From Natronogracilivirga saccharolytica (GTDB taxonomy: Bacteria; Bacteroidota; Rhodothermia; Balneolales; Natronogracilivirgulaceae), in assembly GCF_017921895.1 (NCBI RefSeq), contig NZ_JAFIDN010000009.1, forward strand, positions 62,001-126,000: a DNA stretch of 64,000 nucleotides, read 5' to 3'. The notes under the pieces were generated by a model that worked only from the letters and a program-made list of their open reading frames with translations, was not told the DNA's origin and searched no databases. Below, piece after piece: positions 1 through 8,708 of this stretch (within the stretch, counting starts at the first letter, position 1; each line of letters opens with the position of its first letter). Both the position numbers and the translations under genes were made by a program.

Positions 1-234
1 ACCGTTGATGGTGACATGGTGCTTGCCACTGATACCGAAGAATCTGTCCTGGTTTACAGGAACAATCAGCTTGAAGAGCTGTATCCGGGAATTGTGCCGG
101 CTGGTGCCAGAGATTTTGCCGTCTCTTCGATTGATCCGACCCAACTGCTCGTCAATATCGTGAGCTCAGAGATGACAGAAATAATTATCCTCGAAATGGA
201 GCAGGAAATGGCGCAGATTTATGGTACCTTTTGA
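1..234 (+). CDS. C-terminal end of an unrecognised protein (partial)
   Basis: The frame is open from base 1 and ends at TGA 232-234, so 77 codons of a gene starting outside the window are visible. The residues alternate short hydrophobic strands with turns (ESVLVYR, QLLVNIV, TEIIILEM), as in a beta-sheet or beta-propeller repeat, but no family motif is recognisable. It does not end in a T9SS sorting domain, unlike the next gene. The 143-base gap that follows is A/T-rich and probably holds the promoter of the gene at 378. I cannot assign a function. Confidence 0.6.
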   Translation, partial: TVDGDMVLATDTEESVLVYRNNQLEELYPGIVPAGARDFAVSSIDPTQLLVNIVSSEMTEIIILEMEQEMAQIYGTF

Positions 235-377
235 TATTTTTTTACATATGTAATGTTTGTTGTTGCCAAGTTTGAATAATCAGTATATTATCAGAATATA
301 TATTGCCTGCGAAGCAATAGTTGAGTGTTGGCATTAAGCCTGCAAATAACATCACAAACAAATAACAGGAGACAACT

Positions 378-1751
378 ATGAAAAAGGTGTTACAAATACT
401 GGCAATTGCTATGCTTTTGCCAGTGTACGCAATAGCTCAGAGTTCCGACTGGGAGTTTCAAACGGTAATCCCGCCTGATACTTCCATCGACAACTCACAC
501 GGAGCGGCATTTGATGCTGCCGGAAATCTCTGGACAGCTCCGTATTACTCAAGTGCAACCGATGACGGGCCAAGAAACTTCGTTTACTGCTACGATACGG
601 AAGGCCAGCCTTGCGAGGACGTACCTTACGTTCACAGTGTAGCTGCCGGAGATTCAACTTTCTACTTTGCCCCCATAACCGGTCTGGCTGCTGATGAGAA
701 CGGTGATATCGTGATTTCTTCACACCGGTACCGCAATGCTGCCGGTGACTGGGTAGGTGAAGTAAGTGCCTATATCCTCAAAATTGATCATACCAATGGT
801 GAACTGCTTGACTACTATGAAGTCACCAGTGGCCAGGCACAACATATTGCAATCGATGGACAAGGGTATCTTTTCCATTCTGCTGTTTTCCCCGGCCATC
901 CTATTGGAATACTTGATCCTGATATGAATGAGCTTGCTGTAGTAACCGACAACAGATCAGGCTTTGCCAGAAATATTGTCGTTAACCGGGAGGGTACCCG
1001 CGTGTATCAACCCACCGATTTTTCCACTGAATTTGTTGACGGTGACGATACCACTACGGTCAGCGGAAGAGTCGAAGTGTATGAAGGTGACGTTTTCAGC
1101 GGGTATGCACTCATTGATACCATGAGATTCATCGGTATGGATCCCGGTGCAAGTGCTGTCTGTCCGCAGACTGGCGTTGTTTATTTTGCTGCTTCCGGTA
1201 CCGGAGGAGCGCCTTTGACGGATCCCGACAGATGGGACGCACTGACCGTTTATGGGTTTGCACCGGACGATCAGGGTGAATACCAGGTAGTTGATGAGGT
1301 AATGTGGCATTTTGGAGATGCAGATCCCTACAATCCGGTTTACAGAACAATGGCTATATCATCTGACGGATTTGGAATGGTATTGGGTGCTTTTGACCGG
1401 GGTGGTCTTCCCGGAATCCAGTACTTTGAACGGGATGAACTGCTTGTGATTGACACCAGTGTGGACGAAGTCCTTTCTGAAGTACCTGCTGGTTATGACC
1501 TTGGACAAAACTATCCGAATCCGTTCAACCCTGCAACTCAAATCAATTTTGAGATCGGGCAGTCCGGAATGGTTACTCTAAAAGTATATGATGTGCTTGG
1601 CCGTGAAGTTGCAACACTTGTAAATGACAACCTGCAGGCCGGAAGCCATACTGCTTCTTTTGATGCAACCAGTCTTTCCTCGGGTACCTATATATATACC
1701 CTTGAAGCCAACGACATCAGAATGTCACGCAAAATGATGCTGGTAAAATAA
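378..1751 (+). CDS. Secreted protein with T9SS type A sorting domain
   Basis: A 457-residue protein. Residues 1-20 form a Sec signal peptide (MKKVLQ start, cleavage after AIA). Residues about 25-370 contain repeated strand-turn units such as GLAADENGD and AIDGQGYLF, which look like NHL/beta-propeller blades, although no specific family is certain. The last 83 residues (375-457) are a type A T9SS sorting domain: it begins LGQNYPNPFNP, has VYDVLGREV in the middle and ends in basic MLVK. Such domains are removed as the protein is anchored at or released from the cell surface. A GGAGA ribosome site lies 7 bases before the ATG. The substrate or ligand is unknown. Confidence 0.85.
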   Translation: MKKVLQILAIAMLLPVYAIAQSSDWEFQTVIPPDTSIDNSHGAAFDAAGNLWTAPYYSSATDDGPRNFVYCYDTEGQPCEDVPYVHSVAAGDSTFYFAPITGLAADENGDIVISSHRYRNAAGDWVGEVSAYILKIDHTNGELLDYYEVTSGQAQHIAIDGQGYLFHSAVFPGHPIGILDPDMNELAVVTDNRSGFARNIVVNREGTRVYQPTDFSTEFVDGDDTTTVSGRVEVYEGDVFSGYALIDTMRFIGMDPGASAVCPQTGVVYFAASGTGGAPLTDPDRWDALTVYGFAPDDQGEYQVVDEVMWHFGDADPYNPVYRTMAISSDGFGMVLGAFDRGGLPGIQYFERDELLVIDTSVDEVLSEVPAGYDLGQNYPNPFNPATQINFEIGQSGMVTLKVYDVLGREVATLVNDNLQAGSHTASFDATSLSSGTYIYTLEANDIRMSRKMMLVK

Positions 1752-1792
1752 GGTGATTCTGCAAGGTTAGATCAATCCTGGCATCCTGATTT

Positions 1793-1832
1793 AAAGGGGG
1801 ATCCTGTTTTGAAACGGGGTGCCCCTTTTTTT
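1793..1832 (+). terminator. Rho-independent terminator candidate
   Basis: AAAGGGG at 1793-1799 pairs with CCCCTTT at 1822-1828 and is followed by a T-run. The loop is long, about 22 bases. It lies 42 bases after the stop of the T9SS protein. Confidence 0.6.
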
Positions 1833-1924
1833 ATATTTTTTTATGTCAAGATTTTACTTTTTTTTAAATCAGATTCTCTTATACTGTCAATTGGTAGCCC
1901 TTCCAGATTGCATGACAAAAGCTA

Positions 1925-1933
1925 CAGGGACTT
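1925..1933 (+). promoter_or_regulatory. CAGGGACTT, variant of the shared upstream motif
   Basis: Lies 80 bases before the ATG of the first GHL10 gene and points toward it. It differs from the common CAGGGACAT at one position. It is the weakest exact match of the set and is listed because position and orientation agree with the others. Confidence 0.35.
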
Positions 1934-2012
1934 CCTGAAGGGTATCTCATACCTTTCAGAACTAATAATAAAATGAAGCAATTCCATTCAGAAAAGTTGT
2001 AATTGAAAAACT

Positions 2013-3833
2013 ATGAAACACTATCTACTGCCGACTGCTGCTCTGATTCTGTGTTTAATGTTCTCATCAACGGTCACAGCTCAGAATGCAATTCAAAACG
2101 AATCACCTGAACCACCTAAAGAAGAATTTCGCTCGTACTGGCTGGCAACTGCTGCAGCCATGGACTGGCCGCCAAGAACCACCGATCCGGACGAGCAGAA
2201 AGATGCGTTGCGTGACATCATCCACAACACCAAGGAAATGGGTCTTAATGCGATCGTCTTTCAGGTGGTGCCCAGAGGCGATGCTTTTTACGAAAGCGAG
2301 CGACTTCCCTGGTCCAGCTGGCTGACCGGTCCGGAGCACCAGGGCACTCCCGGGGAAGACCCCGGATGGGATCCGCTTGCGTTTGCAATTGAAGAGTCTC
2401 ACAAATTGGGGCTGGAACTCCATGCCTGGTACAATGTCTACATGGTTAACCGGGCAGAATACGATCGCAGCCCGGACAGCGATCCCCCGCACGTATACTA
2501 TTCCAATCCGGAATGGATTGAGAAGGTGCCAACATATGATCAAACCTGGAGCTGGATCAACCCGGCCTTTCCCGATGCAAGAGAATGGATCGTCGGTAAC
2601 GTAGTCGAAATTGTCGAAAACTATGATGTGGACGGCATTCATTTCGATTTTATACGCTATGGGCAAAACTACGACCGGGATGACAGTCTGATGCAGGAAC
2701 ACAATCCGTCCGGCAAAGACAATATCAGTGATTGGCGGCGTGAGAATATCAACATCTTCGCCCGTGATGTATATGCTGCAGTAAAAGATGTCAAACCCTG
2801 GGTAAAAGTAGGCTCCACCCCAGTAGGCCACTATCGTCAATCAGGCGGTTGGGCGGCCGGCTACGGCTATTCCCAGTACTATCAGGATAGCCGAAGATGG
2901 GTTGAAGAAGAGGTGCATGATTATGTTGCACCTCAGCTTTACTGGGACATCGGAGCGCCGGGAGACGGTGGAGAACATGCCCCTCGTTTTGAGTGGCTTG
3001 TCGATGACTGGAGCAATGACATGAGGGGAAGGCATTATTATATCGGTACCGGACCTTACCGGGCCGAAATCAAACCAGAATTACAGGCTCAAATTGACAC
3101 CGTCCGCAACTCACCGGCCCCCGGACACATGCATTTCAGTTATAAGGACATTTCTGACAATCCGTTTGGTGATCGTTACCGGTCAAAGGCGATAGTACCG
3201 CCCATGCCATGGATGTCCATGCGCACTCCCGGAAGAGTCAACAACCTTTCGTATGATACAGAAGGCAACAGCGTGACGCTTTCCTGGGAGGAACCCGATC
3301 CCGGTAGAGGAGAAGACCATCCGTTTTTCCGGTATGTCGTTTACCGGGCCAAGGCCGGCGAGGTTATTTCCGATCAGGCAATCATTGATGACGCTGCCCG
3401 AATCGTAGAAATCACAGGTGAACGCGAATTTACGGATGAACCTGAAGTCGGGGCATCTGATGAAGACTATGTCTACTACGTTACCGCCATCAGTCGTAAT
3501 AATGTGGAGGGTGATTTCGAAAAGGCTGACATCACTCTGGTTTCGGCAGAAGATGACGGAATGGTAGCTCACCAGTTAGAGTTGGACCAAAACTATCCGA
3601 ATCCGTTCAACCCTACCACAGAGATCCGGTTTGAAGTTCCGTCGAACGATCATGTCCGTCTGACAGTATACGATCCGCTTGGCCGGCAGATCACCACACT
3701 GGTCAACGAAGAGCTGCCTTCCGGTTCACACGAGGTAACCTTTGACGGTACCGGGCTGTCGTCCGGCATGTATATCTACCGTCTTGAATCGGGGTCTCTG
3801 CAAATGACCCGCAAAATGATGCTTGTCAAATAG
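2013..3833 (+). CDS. Secreted GHL10 (DUF187) glycoside hydrolase-like protein 1, T9SS-targeted
   Basis: A 606-residue exported enzyme. Residues 1-23 are a signal peptide (cut before QNAIQ). Residues about 37-400 are a GHL10-type TIM-barrel domain: FRSYWLAT at the start, GLNAIVFQVVPRGDAFY, ELHAWYNVY, and the barrel motif GIHFDFIRYG with a likely catalytic Asp212. A fibronectin-III-like module follows (about 410-515), then an 83-residue T9SS sorting domain (524-606, NYPNPFNPTT). Characterised GHL10 relatives such as E. coli DigH cut peptide-free peptidoglycan glycan; applying that substrate here is inference. It is the first of three tandem paralogues, which probably arose by duplication. Confidence 0.85.
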   Translation: MKHYLLPTAALILCLMFSSTVTAQNAIQNESPEPPKEEFRSYWLATAAAMDWPPRTTDPDEQKDALRDIIHNTKEMGLNAIVFQVVPRGDAFYESERLPWSSWLTGPEHQGTPGEDPGWDPLAFAIEESHKLGLELHAWYNVYMVNRAEYDRSPDSDPPHVYYSNPEWIEKVPTYDQTWSWINPAFPDAREWIVGNVVEIVENYDVDGIHFDFIRYGQNYDRDDSLMQEHNPSGKDNISDWRRENINIFARDVYAAVKDVKPWVKVGSTPVGHYRQSGGWAAGYGYSQYYQDSRRWVEEEVHDYVAPQLYWDIGAPGDGGEHAPRFEWLVDDWSNDMRGRHYYIGTGPYRAEIKPELQAQIDTVRNSPAPGHMHFSYKDISDNPFGDRYRSKAIVPPMPWMSMRTPGRVNNLSYDTEGNSVTLSWEEPDPGRGEDHPFFRYVVYRAKAGEVISDQAIIDDAARIVEITGEREFTDEPEVGASDEDYVYYVTAISRNNVEGDFEKADITLVSAEDDGMVAHQLELDQNYPNPFNPTTEIRFEVPSNDHVRLTVYDPLGRQITTLVNEELPSGSHEVTFDGTGLSSGMYIYRLESGSLQMTRKMMLVK

Positions 3834-3853
3834 TATCGGCAAAAATTCACTTA

Positions 3854-3863
3854 CAGGGACATG
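3854..3863 (+). promoter_or_regulatory. Shared upstream motif CAGGGACAT(G)
   Basis: Exact copy, 94 bases before the chosen ATG of the second GHL10 gene, in sense orientation. It is followed at once by a small inverted repeat, ATCCGG-tttcgg-CCGGAT (3865-3882). Confidence 0.5.
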
Positions 3864-3891
3864 TATCCGGTTTCGGCCGGATGCAATATCG

Positions 3892-3923
3892 AACTGCGGA
3901 GGAGCAATGACTTCTCCGCAGTT
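3892..3923 (+). promoter_or_regulatory. Leader hairpin upstream of GHL10 gene 2
   Basis: AACTGCGGAG (3892-3901) and CTCCGCAGTT (3914-3923) form a perfect 10-bp stem with a 12-base loop. There is no T-run, so it is not an obvious terminator. It lies between the CAGGGACATG motif and the chosen start and supports reading 3861-3956 as untranslated leader. It could be a leader RNA structure or an operator. Confidence 0.45.
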
Positions 3924-3956
3924 TCCATATTACCAGCATCTACACAAACCCACGTT

Positions 3957-5750
3957 ATGAAATCACTGCGTCCAGCCATCTCTTTTTCACTGACTGGTGC
4001 ACTCATTGCACTGCTTTCTTTCTCTGCCGCCTATGCCAACCCCGGTGAGACGGAACACCCCAAATACGAATTCCGGAGTTCCTGGGTAACCACTGCGTGG
4101 GGACTCGACTGGCCGTCAGGCAACGATCCGTCATCCCAGCAGCAGCAAATGATCAATATTCTGGATCAGCTGCAGGATCAGAACATGAATGCCATTGTTT
4201 TCCAGGCTTCGGCGCGCGGTGACGCCTACTATCAGAGCGAACGCCTTCCGTGGGCCTACAACCTGACCGGCACTCCCGGAGAAGACCCCGGATGGGATCC
4301 GTTGCAGTTTGTCATTGACGAGGCGCGCAAGCGGGGTATGGAAGTGCATGCCTGGTTCAACGCATTTACAACCGCCTACGCGTCGGGAAACGACGCTACG
4401 GAAAGTGCGGATATTCCCAATGTACGCTTTACCAATCCGGAATGGATGGAGCACGAAGGCTGGATGAATCCCGGTTTCCCGGAAGCCCGCGAATGGCACG
4501 TGGAAAATGTGCTGGAAATGGTTGAAAACTATGATATCGATGCAGTGCATTTCGATCGAATCCGGTACCCGGGAGGGGCTTATAATCGTGATGATTCCCT
4601 GATGTCAGTCCACAACCCCGAAGATATTTCAGGAATTGACAACTGGCGGCGATACAATGTCACCGAGTTTGTAAGAAAGGTCCATGAGGGTATTCAGGAC
4701 CTGGGTGTGCCCGTGAAGGTTGGGGTCACACCAATTGGTCACTATGATGCCGGCAGCACGGACAGCTGGGGGGCACAGCTTGGGTACAACTCCGTATATC
4801 AGGACAGCCGCTACTGGGCCGAGCAGGGATATATTGACTACATCGCTCCTCAGGTATATTGGGATATCGGAGGGCCCGATGTAGGTGAAGATGATCCGGA
4901 TTATACCCACATCGTCAATGACTGGGTGCAAAACAAGCGAAACGACCGGCATATTTACGTTGGTCTGGCACCATATAAAAGTAATATAAGATCTGAGCTG
5001 GGCGCTCAGATAGATACAAGCCGCACAGCCGGAGCTGACGGCCAGCTCTATTTCCGCAATGACAACATCGCAACTTCCGGATTCAGCGGCCGCTATGACA
5101 GCAAGGCGCTGGTGCCTCCCATGCCATGGAGGAACATGACCGAACCCAATCGCGTGCGTGATCTGGCCTACGATAATGCAGGCAGTGAAATCACACTCTC
5201 ATGGGACAAGCCGGAGCCTCCCCGCGGGGAAGAGGACCCGCTCTACCGCTATCTTGTTTATCGTGTGGACAGGGTGAACGTTCTTGACGACAGCGGGGTG
5301 ATTGAGGACGCCGGAAATATTGTCGCAATCACCGGAGAACCGACATTCACTGATCAGATCAATCCGGACGAAGACGGCGACGAGTTTACCTATTATGTGA
5401 CGACAGCAAGCCGGAACAATGTTGAAGGCGATTTTGTGAAGGTGGAAGTCACCCCTGTTTCTTCCGAAGATGAGAGGCTGGTTGCAGAAGAGGTTTCTCT
5501 GGATCAGAACTATCCGAATCCGTTCAACCCGACGACCAGCATTTCCTTCTCACTGCCTCAGCAATCGCACGTCACCATTGAAATTTTTGATGTGACGGGA
5601 CGTTTGGTAGAGACAGTGGTTGACGAGCAAAAATCCGCAGGTTCACATTCCATCACCTGGGATGCAAGCGGAAACGCCTCCGGTGTCTATCTCTACAGAC
5701 TTCGGGCCGGAAATACCACGGAATCCAGATCCATGATATTGATGAAATAG
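3957..5750 (+). CDS. Secreted GHL10 (DUF187) glycoside hydrolase-like protein 2, T9SS-targeted
   Basis: A 597-residue protein. The ATG at 3957 is chosen over an in-frame ATG at 3861 because it places a clean signal peptide (MKSLRP...AAYA) at the N-terminus, and the upstream 32 codons run through a strong hairpin. The GHL10 barrel spans about 35-390 with NAIVFQASARGDAYY and AVHFDRIRYPG (likely catalytic Asp200). A fibronectin-III-like module follows, and the last 83 residues are a T9SS sorting domain (515-597). It is very similar in layout to its neighbours on both sides. It likely acts on extracellular or surface glycan; the exact bond is unknown. Confidence 0.85.
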   Translation: MKSLRPAISFSLTGALIALLSFSAAYANPGETEHPKYEFRSSWVTTAWGLDWPSGNDPSSQQQQMINILDQLQDQNMNAIVFQASARGDAYYQSERLPWAYNLTGTPGEDPGWDPLQFVIDEARKRGMEVHAWFNAFTTAYASGNDATESADIPNVRFTNPEWMEHEGWMNPGFPEAREWHVENVLEMVENYDIDAVHFDRIRYPGGAYNRDDSLMSVHNPEDISGIDNWRRYNVTEFVRKVHEGIQDLGVPVKVGVTPIGHYDAGSTDSWGAQLGYNSVYQDSRYWAEQGYIDYIAPQVYWDIGGPDVGEDDPDYTHIVNDWVQNKRNDRHIYVGLAPYKSNIRSELGAQIDTSRTAGADGQLYFRNDNIATSGFSGRYDSKALVPPMPWRNMTEPNRVRDLAYDNAGSEITLSWDKPEPPRGEEDPLYRYLVYRVDRVNVLDDSGVIEDAGNIVAITGEPTFTDQINPDEDGDEFTYYVTTASRNNVEGDFVKVEVTPVSSEDERLVAEEVSLDQNYPNPFNPTTSISFSLPQQSHVTIEIFDVTGRLVETVVDEQKSAGSHSITWDASGNASGVYLYRLRAGNTTESRSMILMK

Positions 5751-5836
5751 GTATATTATGTGATGTTTCTGAGTGCGGCCTGTCACGCAGCAACATTCAA
5801 AAAAAAACGAAAAAACAATCGACTATAAAATAAAGA

Positions 5837-7609
5837 ATGACAAGGTTACCGATCTTTTTTATTGCTGCCCTTCTGCTTGTATCGGCCGGGGCTAAGTCTG
5901 CAGAGGCAGGCGCACATGAAGCACCAAAACATGAATTCCGCGGAGTATGGGTGGCAACGGTTTACAGCGGCCTGGACTGGGGAGGGTCGGGCTGGCCTCC
6001 GCCCGAAGAGCGGATGGAAAACATTCTGAATCGCGCCGAGCGACTGGGCCTCAACGCGATAGTCCTGCAGGTAATCGGCCGGGGCGATGCCATGTACCAG
6101 AGTGAACGGCTCCCCTGGGCATACAACCTGACCGGTGAACCGGGAGAAGACCCGGGATGGGACCCGCTTCAGAAATGGATCGATGCCGCCCATGAACGGG
6201 GTATGGAACTGCATGCCTGGGTCAATATTTTCAATGTGGCTTACGGAAATGATAATGACAGCCAGAAAGAAGATCTGCCGCATGTCCGACACAGCAATCC
6301 CGAATGGATTGAGGATGATGTCTGGCTGAACCCCGGTATTCCCGAGGCGCGTGAATGGATGGTCGGAAATATCGTGGAACTTGTCGAGAATTATGACATC
6401 GATGCGATACATTATGACTACATCCGCTACAATCAGGGGGGATACACCAGCGATTCCGAAACCATGTCCGAGCACAACCCCGACGATATTTCCGGGCTGG
6501 ATAACTGGCGGCGTCATAACATCAATGAATTCGCAAAGGAAGTTCATGATGAGGTTAGCCGGATCAAACCCTGGATGAAAATTGGTGCGGCACCTGTGGG
6601 TCATTATGACCGTGGCAGTGCTGACGGATGGGGTGCTCTGTGGGGTTACAGCAGTGTCTATCAGGACAGTCGCCACTGGGCTGAAGAAGGACATATCGAT
6701 TATATCGCACCGCAAATTTACTGGACCATAGGTGATGCGCCACGGTTTGAATTTATTGTCAGCGACTGGGTTCAGAATCGCAAAAACGACCGGCATCTGT
6801 ATATCGGTACCAATCCGGCAAGCAGTGATGTCCGGCGCGAGATACACCGCCAAATCGATACCACCCGTACCCGTGGCGCCGAAGGGCAGATGTTTTTCCG
6901 GTATCAGAGTATTTCTGCAGACTGGGATATATTCACAAGCGGCGGTTATGACCGGTATGGAACAGAGGCCATTGTTCCGCCGATGCCCTGGCATGACATG
7001 GACGCCCCGAATCGGGCAAGAAATTTTGTTGTAAATCCCGGACACTACAGTGCCGAACTGGAGTGGGATGAACCGGACCCCGCCGGAAAAGATCATGCAC
7101 GATTCCGTTACGCCGTATACCGAACCGAAACGAATGATCGACGTACTGTGGAGGATATTCTTGCCGATCCGTCGCTCATCCGGATCGTAACCGGAAAAAC
7201 ATCATTTACCGATGAATTGTCTGAAGAAGATGCAGGCAAAGAATATCGTTATTTCGTTACAGCGCTAAGCCGGAATAACGTTGAGAGTGCTCCGGGGGAA
7301 GATCAGCTGGTGATTACATCATCTGATGAAGAGCCGCTTGTCAGCAGGGAGTTTGAACTGAAGCAAAATTATCCCAACCCGTTTAATCCGACAACCACGA
7401 TTTCTTTCCGGATGCCTGAGCATACGCATGCCCGTCTTGTCGTGTATGACCTGCTCGGCAGGGAAGTGGCTGTGCTGGTAGACGAGTCCCTTCAGGCCGG
7501 AACGCACAATGTACAGTTTGATGCCGGCAATCTGGCATCGGGTGTCTACATTTACCGGCTTACTGCAGGGAGCTACACGGAGACCAGGAAAATGATTTTC
7601 AATAAGTGA
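5837..7609 (+). CDS. Secreted GHL10 (DUF187) glycoside hydrolase-like protein 3, T9SS-targeted
   Basis: A 590-residue third tandem paralogue. Signal peptide about 1-25 (MTRLPIFFIAALLL). The GHL10 barrel shows FRGVWVATVY, NAIVLQVIGRGDAMY and AIHYDYIRYN, with likely catalytic Asp194. Here the usual HFD is HYD, a mild change also possible in active members. A fibronectin-III-like module is followed by the 83-residue sorting domain (508-590) that ends MIFNK. The 86-base gap from gene 2 has no clear terminator, so the two may be co-transcribed. The repeated core in three adjacent genes suggests expansion toward different glycan lengths or modifications, which is inference. Confidence 0.84.
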   Translation: MTRLPIFFIAALLLVSAGAKSAEAGAHEAPKHEFRGVWVATVYSGLDWGGSGWPPPEERMENILNRAERLGLNAIVLQVIGRGDAMYQSERLPWAYNLTGEPGEDPGWDPLQKWIDAAHERGMELHAWVNIFNVAYGNDNDSQKEDLPHVRHSNPEWIEDDVWLNPGIPEAREWMVGNIVELVENYDIDAIHYDYIRYNQGGYTSDSETMSEHNPDDISGLDNWRRHNINEFAKEVHDEVSRIKPWMKIGAAPVGHYDRGSADGWGALWGYSSVYQDSRHWAEEGHIDYIAPQIYWTIGDAPRFEFIVSDWVQNRKNDRHLYIGTNPASSDVRREIHRQIDTTRTRGAEGQMFFRYQSISADWDIFTSGGYDRYGTEAIVPPMPWHDMDAPNRARNFVVNPGHYSAELEWDEPDPAGKDHARFRYAVYRTETNDRRTVEDILADPSLIRIVTGKTSFTDELSEEDAGKEYRYFVTALSRNNVESAPGEDQLVITSSDEEPLVSREFELKQNYPNPFNPTTTISFRMPEHTHARLVVYDLLGREVAVLVDESLQAGTHNVQFDAGNLASGVYIYRLTAGSYTETRKMIFNK

Positions 7610-7698
7610 TCAGAACACGGGAGACAAAAAAAGTGCTTTTCTGTCCCATTTTCTCAAAGTTTTTTTTATATTTCCTGTTATAAATGTATACTTCATAA

Positions 7699-7707
7699 CA
7701 GGGACAT
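7699..7707 (+). promoter_or_regulatory. Shared upstream motif CAGGGACAT
   Basis: Exact copy 24 bases before the ATG of the DUF4397 lipoprotein, in sense orientation. It follows an A/T-rich stretch containing TATAAATGTATA that could be the promoter. Confidence 0.5.
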
Positions 7708-7731
7708 TTTTCCATCCAAATATCAATTATT

Positions 7732-8508
7732 ATGACACGATTGTTTCTCAATGCCATTGCAGTGGTTCTGCTGGTCTTTACATTGCATGCATGCGATATT
7801 TTTGAAGCCGATAACGAATATCCCGACGGCAAAGCTTCCGTAAGGGTTGTCAATATAGCCCCCGAGGCGGTTTCCCCGGTAAGCTATTTCCAGAAAGATG
7901 AAGTCGTATTCACCGGGCTTGAGTTTGGTGATATGACCGACTTTGCCGATGTTGCTGTCGGAAGAAATATTGACGGTTTTCTGGATGACCAGGGAGATAC
8001 CCTGATTGTCAGAGATGAAATGGCGGACAAGGAAAACGACATCCGTTTCTTCGATTTTGAGCGAAGCTTTACGGTATTTGCCATGCACGGTCCTGATTCC
8101 ACCGGCAATGTGCGCATCCGGAGCATGGAGATTGAGGATACACCCAACAGGGAAGGATATTCAAGAGTCAGGGTACTTCATGCCGTATCCGGTCTGGACG
8201 TTGTGGATGTTTATCTTACAGAGCCAAACGAGGGAATTGACCAGGAAAGCCTGTTTGCCTTTGATATAGGTTTTAACAATGAAGGTGGTTCGAGTGATCC
8301 GGATGACGGCTCGGCACCTGCCGAAATGCCGCTCTATAGTAATGTTGAACCCGGTGTATACAATTTAAAACTCACACTGGCAGATGACACCGATGTGATT
8401 TTTGAAGAAGAGGTTGAGTTCGATGAAAGCCGCAACTACACCATGGTGCTCTATCCAAACGAAGATAATGACGACATTGAGCGTGTCCTGTTAGTGGCTG
8501 ACAACTGA
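7732..8508 (+). CDS. DUF4397-domain lipoprotein
   Basis: A 258-residue lipoprotein. The signal peptide ends in the lipobox LHAC, so Cys21 would carry the lipid. Two DUF4397-like halves are visible: KASVRVVNIAPEA at about 35 and SRVRVLHAVSGLDVVDVYL at about 140. The second is close to the family signature of a strand followed by 'VDVYL'. DUF4397 proteins are envelope proteins without a settled function. The insert GGSSDPDDGSA is acidic and low-complexity. It sits between the secreted hydrolases and the AmpG-like permease, so a surface glycan-related role is possible but not shown. Confidence 0.75.
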   Translation: MTRLFLNAIAVVLLVFTLHACDIFEADNEYPDGKASVRVVNIAPEAVSPVSYFQKDEVVFTGLEFGDMTDFADVAVGRNIDGFLDDQGDTLIVRDEMADKENDIRFFDFERSFTVFAMHGPDSTGNVRIRSMEIEDTPNREGYSRVRVLHAVSGLDVVDVYLTEPNEGIDQESLFAFDIGFNNEGGSSDPDDGSAPAEMPLYSNVEPGVYNLKLTLADDTDVIFEEEVEFDESRNYTMVLYPNEDNDDIERVLLVADN

Positions 8509-8609
8509 TAAGCTTTCAAGCAGCTGAGAGCAACCGGCTGCTTTCAAAACCGGTATTTGACCGGTTTAACACCGGCCGGTTGTACATCTCCGAACTTTTC
8601 ACGGGTTGT

Positions 8610-8645
8610 AAAGCCATCTCGGTCTGCACGGGGTGGCTTTTTTTC
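8610..8645 (+). terminator. Rho-independent terminator
   Basis: AAAGCCA (8610-8616) pairs with TGGCTTT (8634-8640), with further pairing inside, and runs into T's. It is preceded by a nested ACCGG/CCGGT repeat region (about 8530-8585) that may also fold. It separates the DUF4397 gene from the permease gene. Confidence 0.7.
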
Positions 8646-8708
8646 TTAGATTTTCCCGGGTATTCTCCCGCCGGAACGTGTTAACTACAAGTTTTCAATA
8701 TATACAGT

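Noticed and set aside
3861-3956. Upstream in-frame extension of GHL10 gene 2
   Set aside because: Contains a strong hairpin and the CAGGGACATG motif; the later ATG starts a clean signal peptide.
5846-7096. Long minus-strand reading frame (416 codons) across GHL10 gene 3
   Set aside because: It is antisense to a gene with clear signal peptide, catalytic motif and T9SS domain, and its product shows no motif. Codon bias in the real gene explains it.
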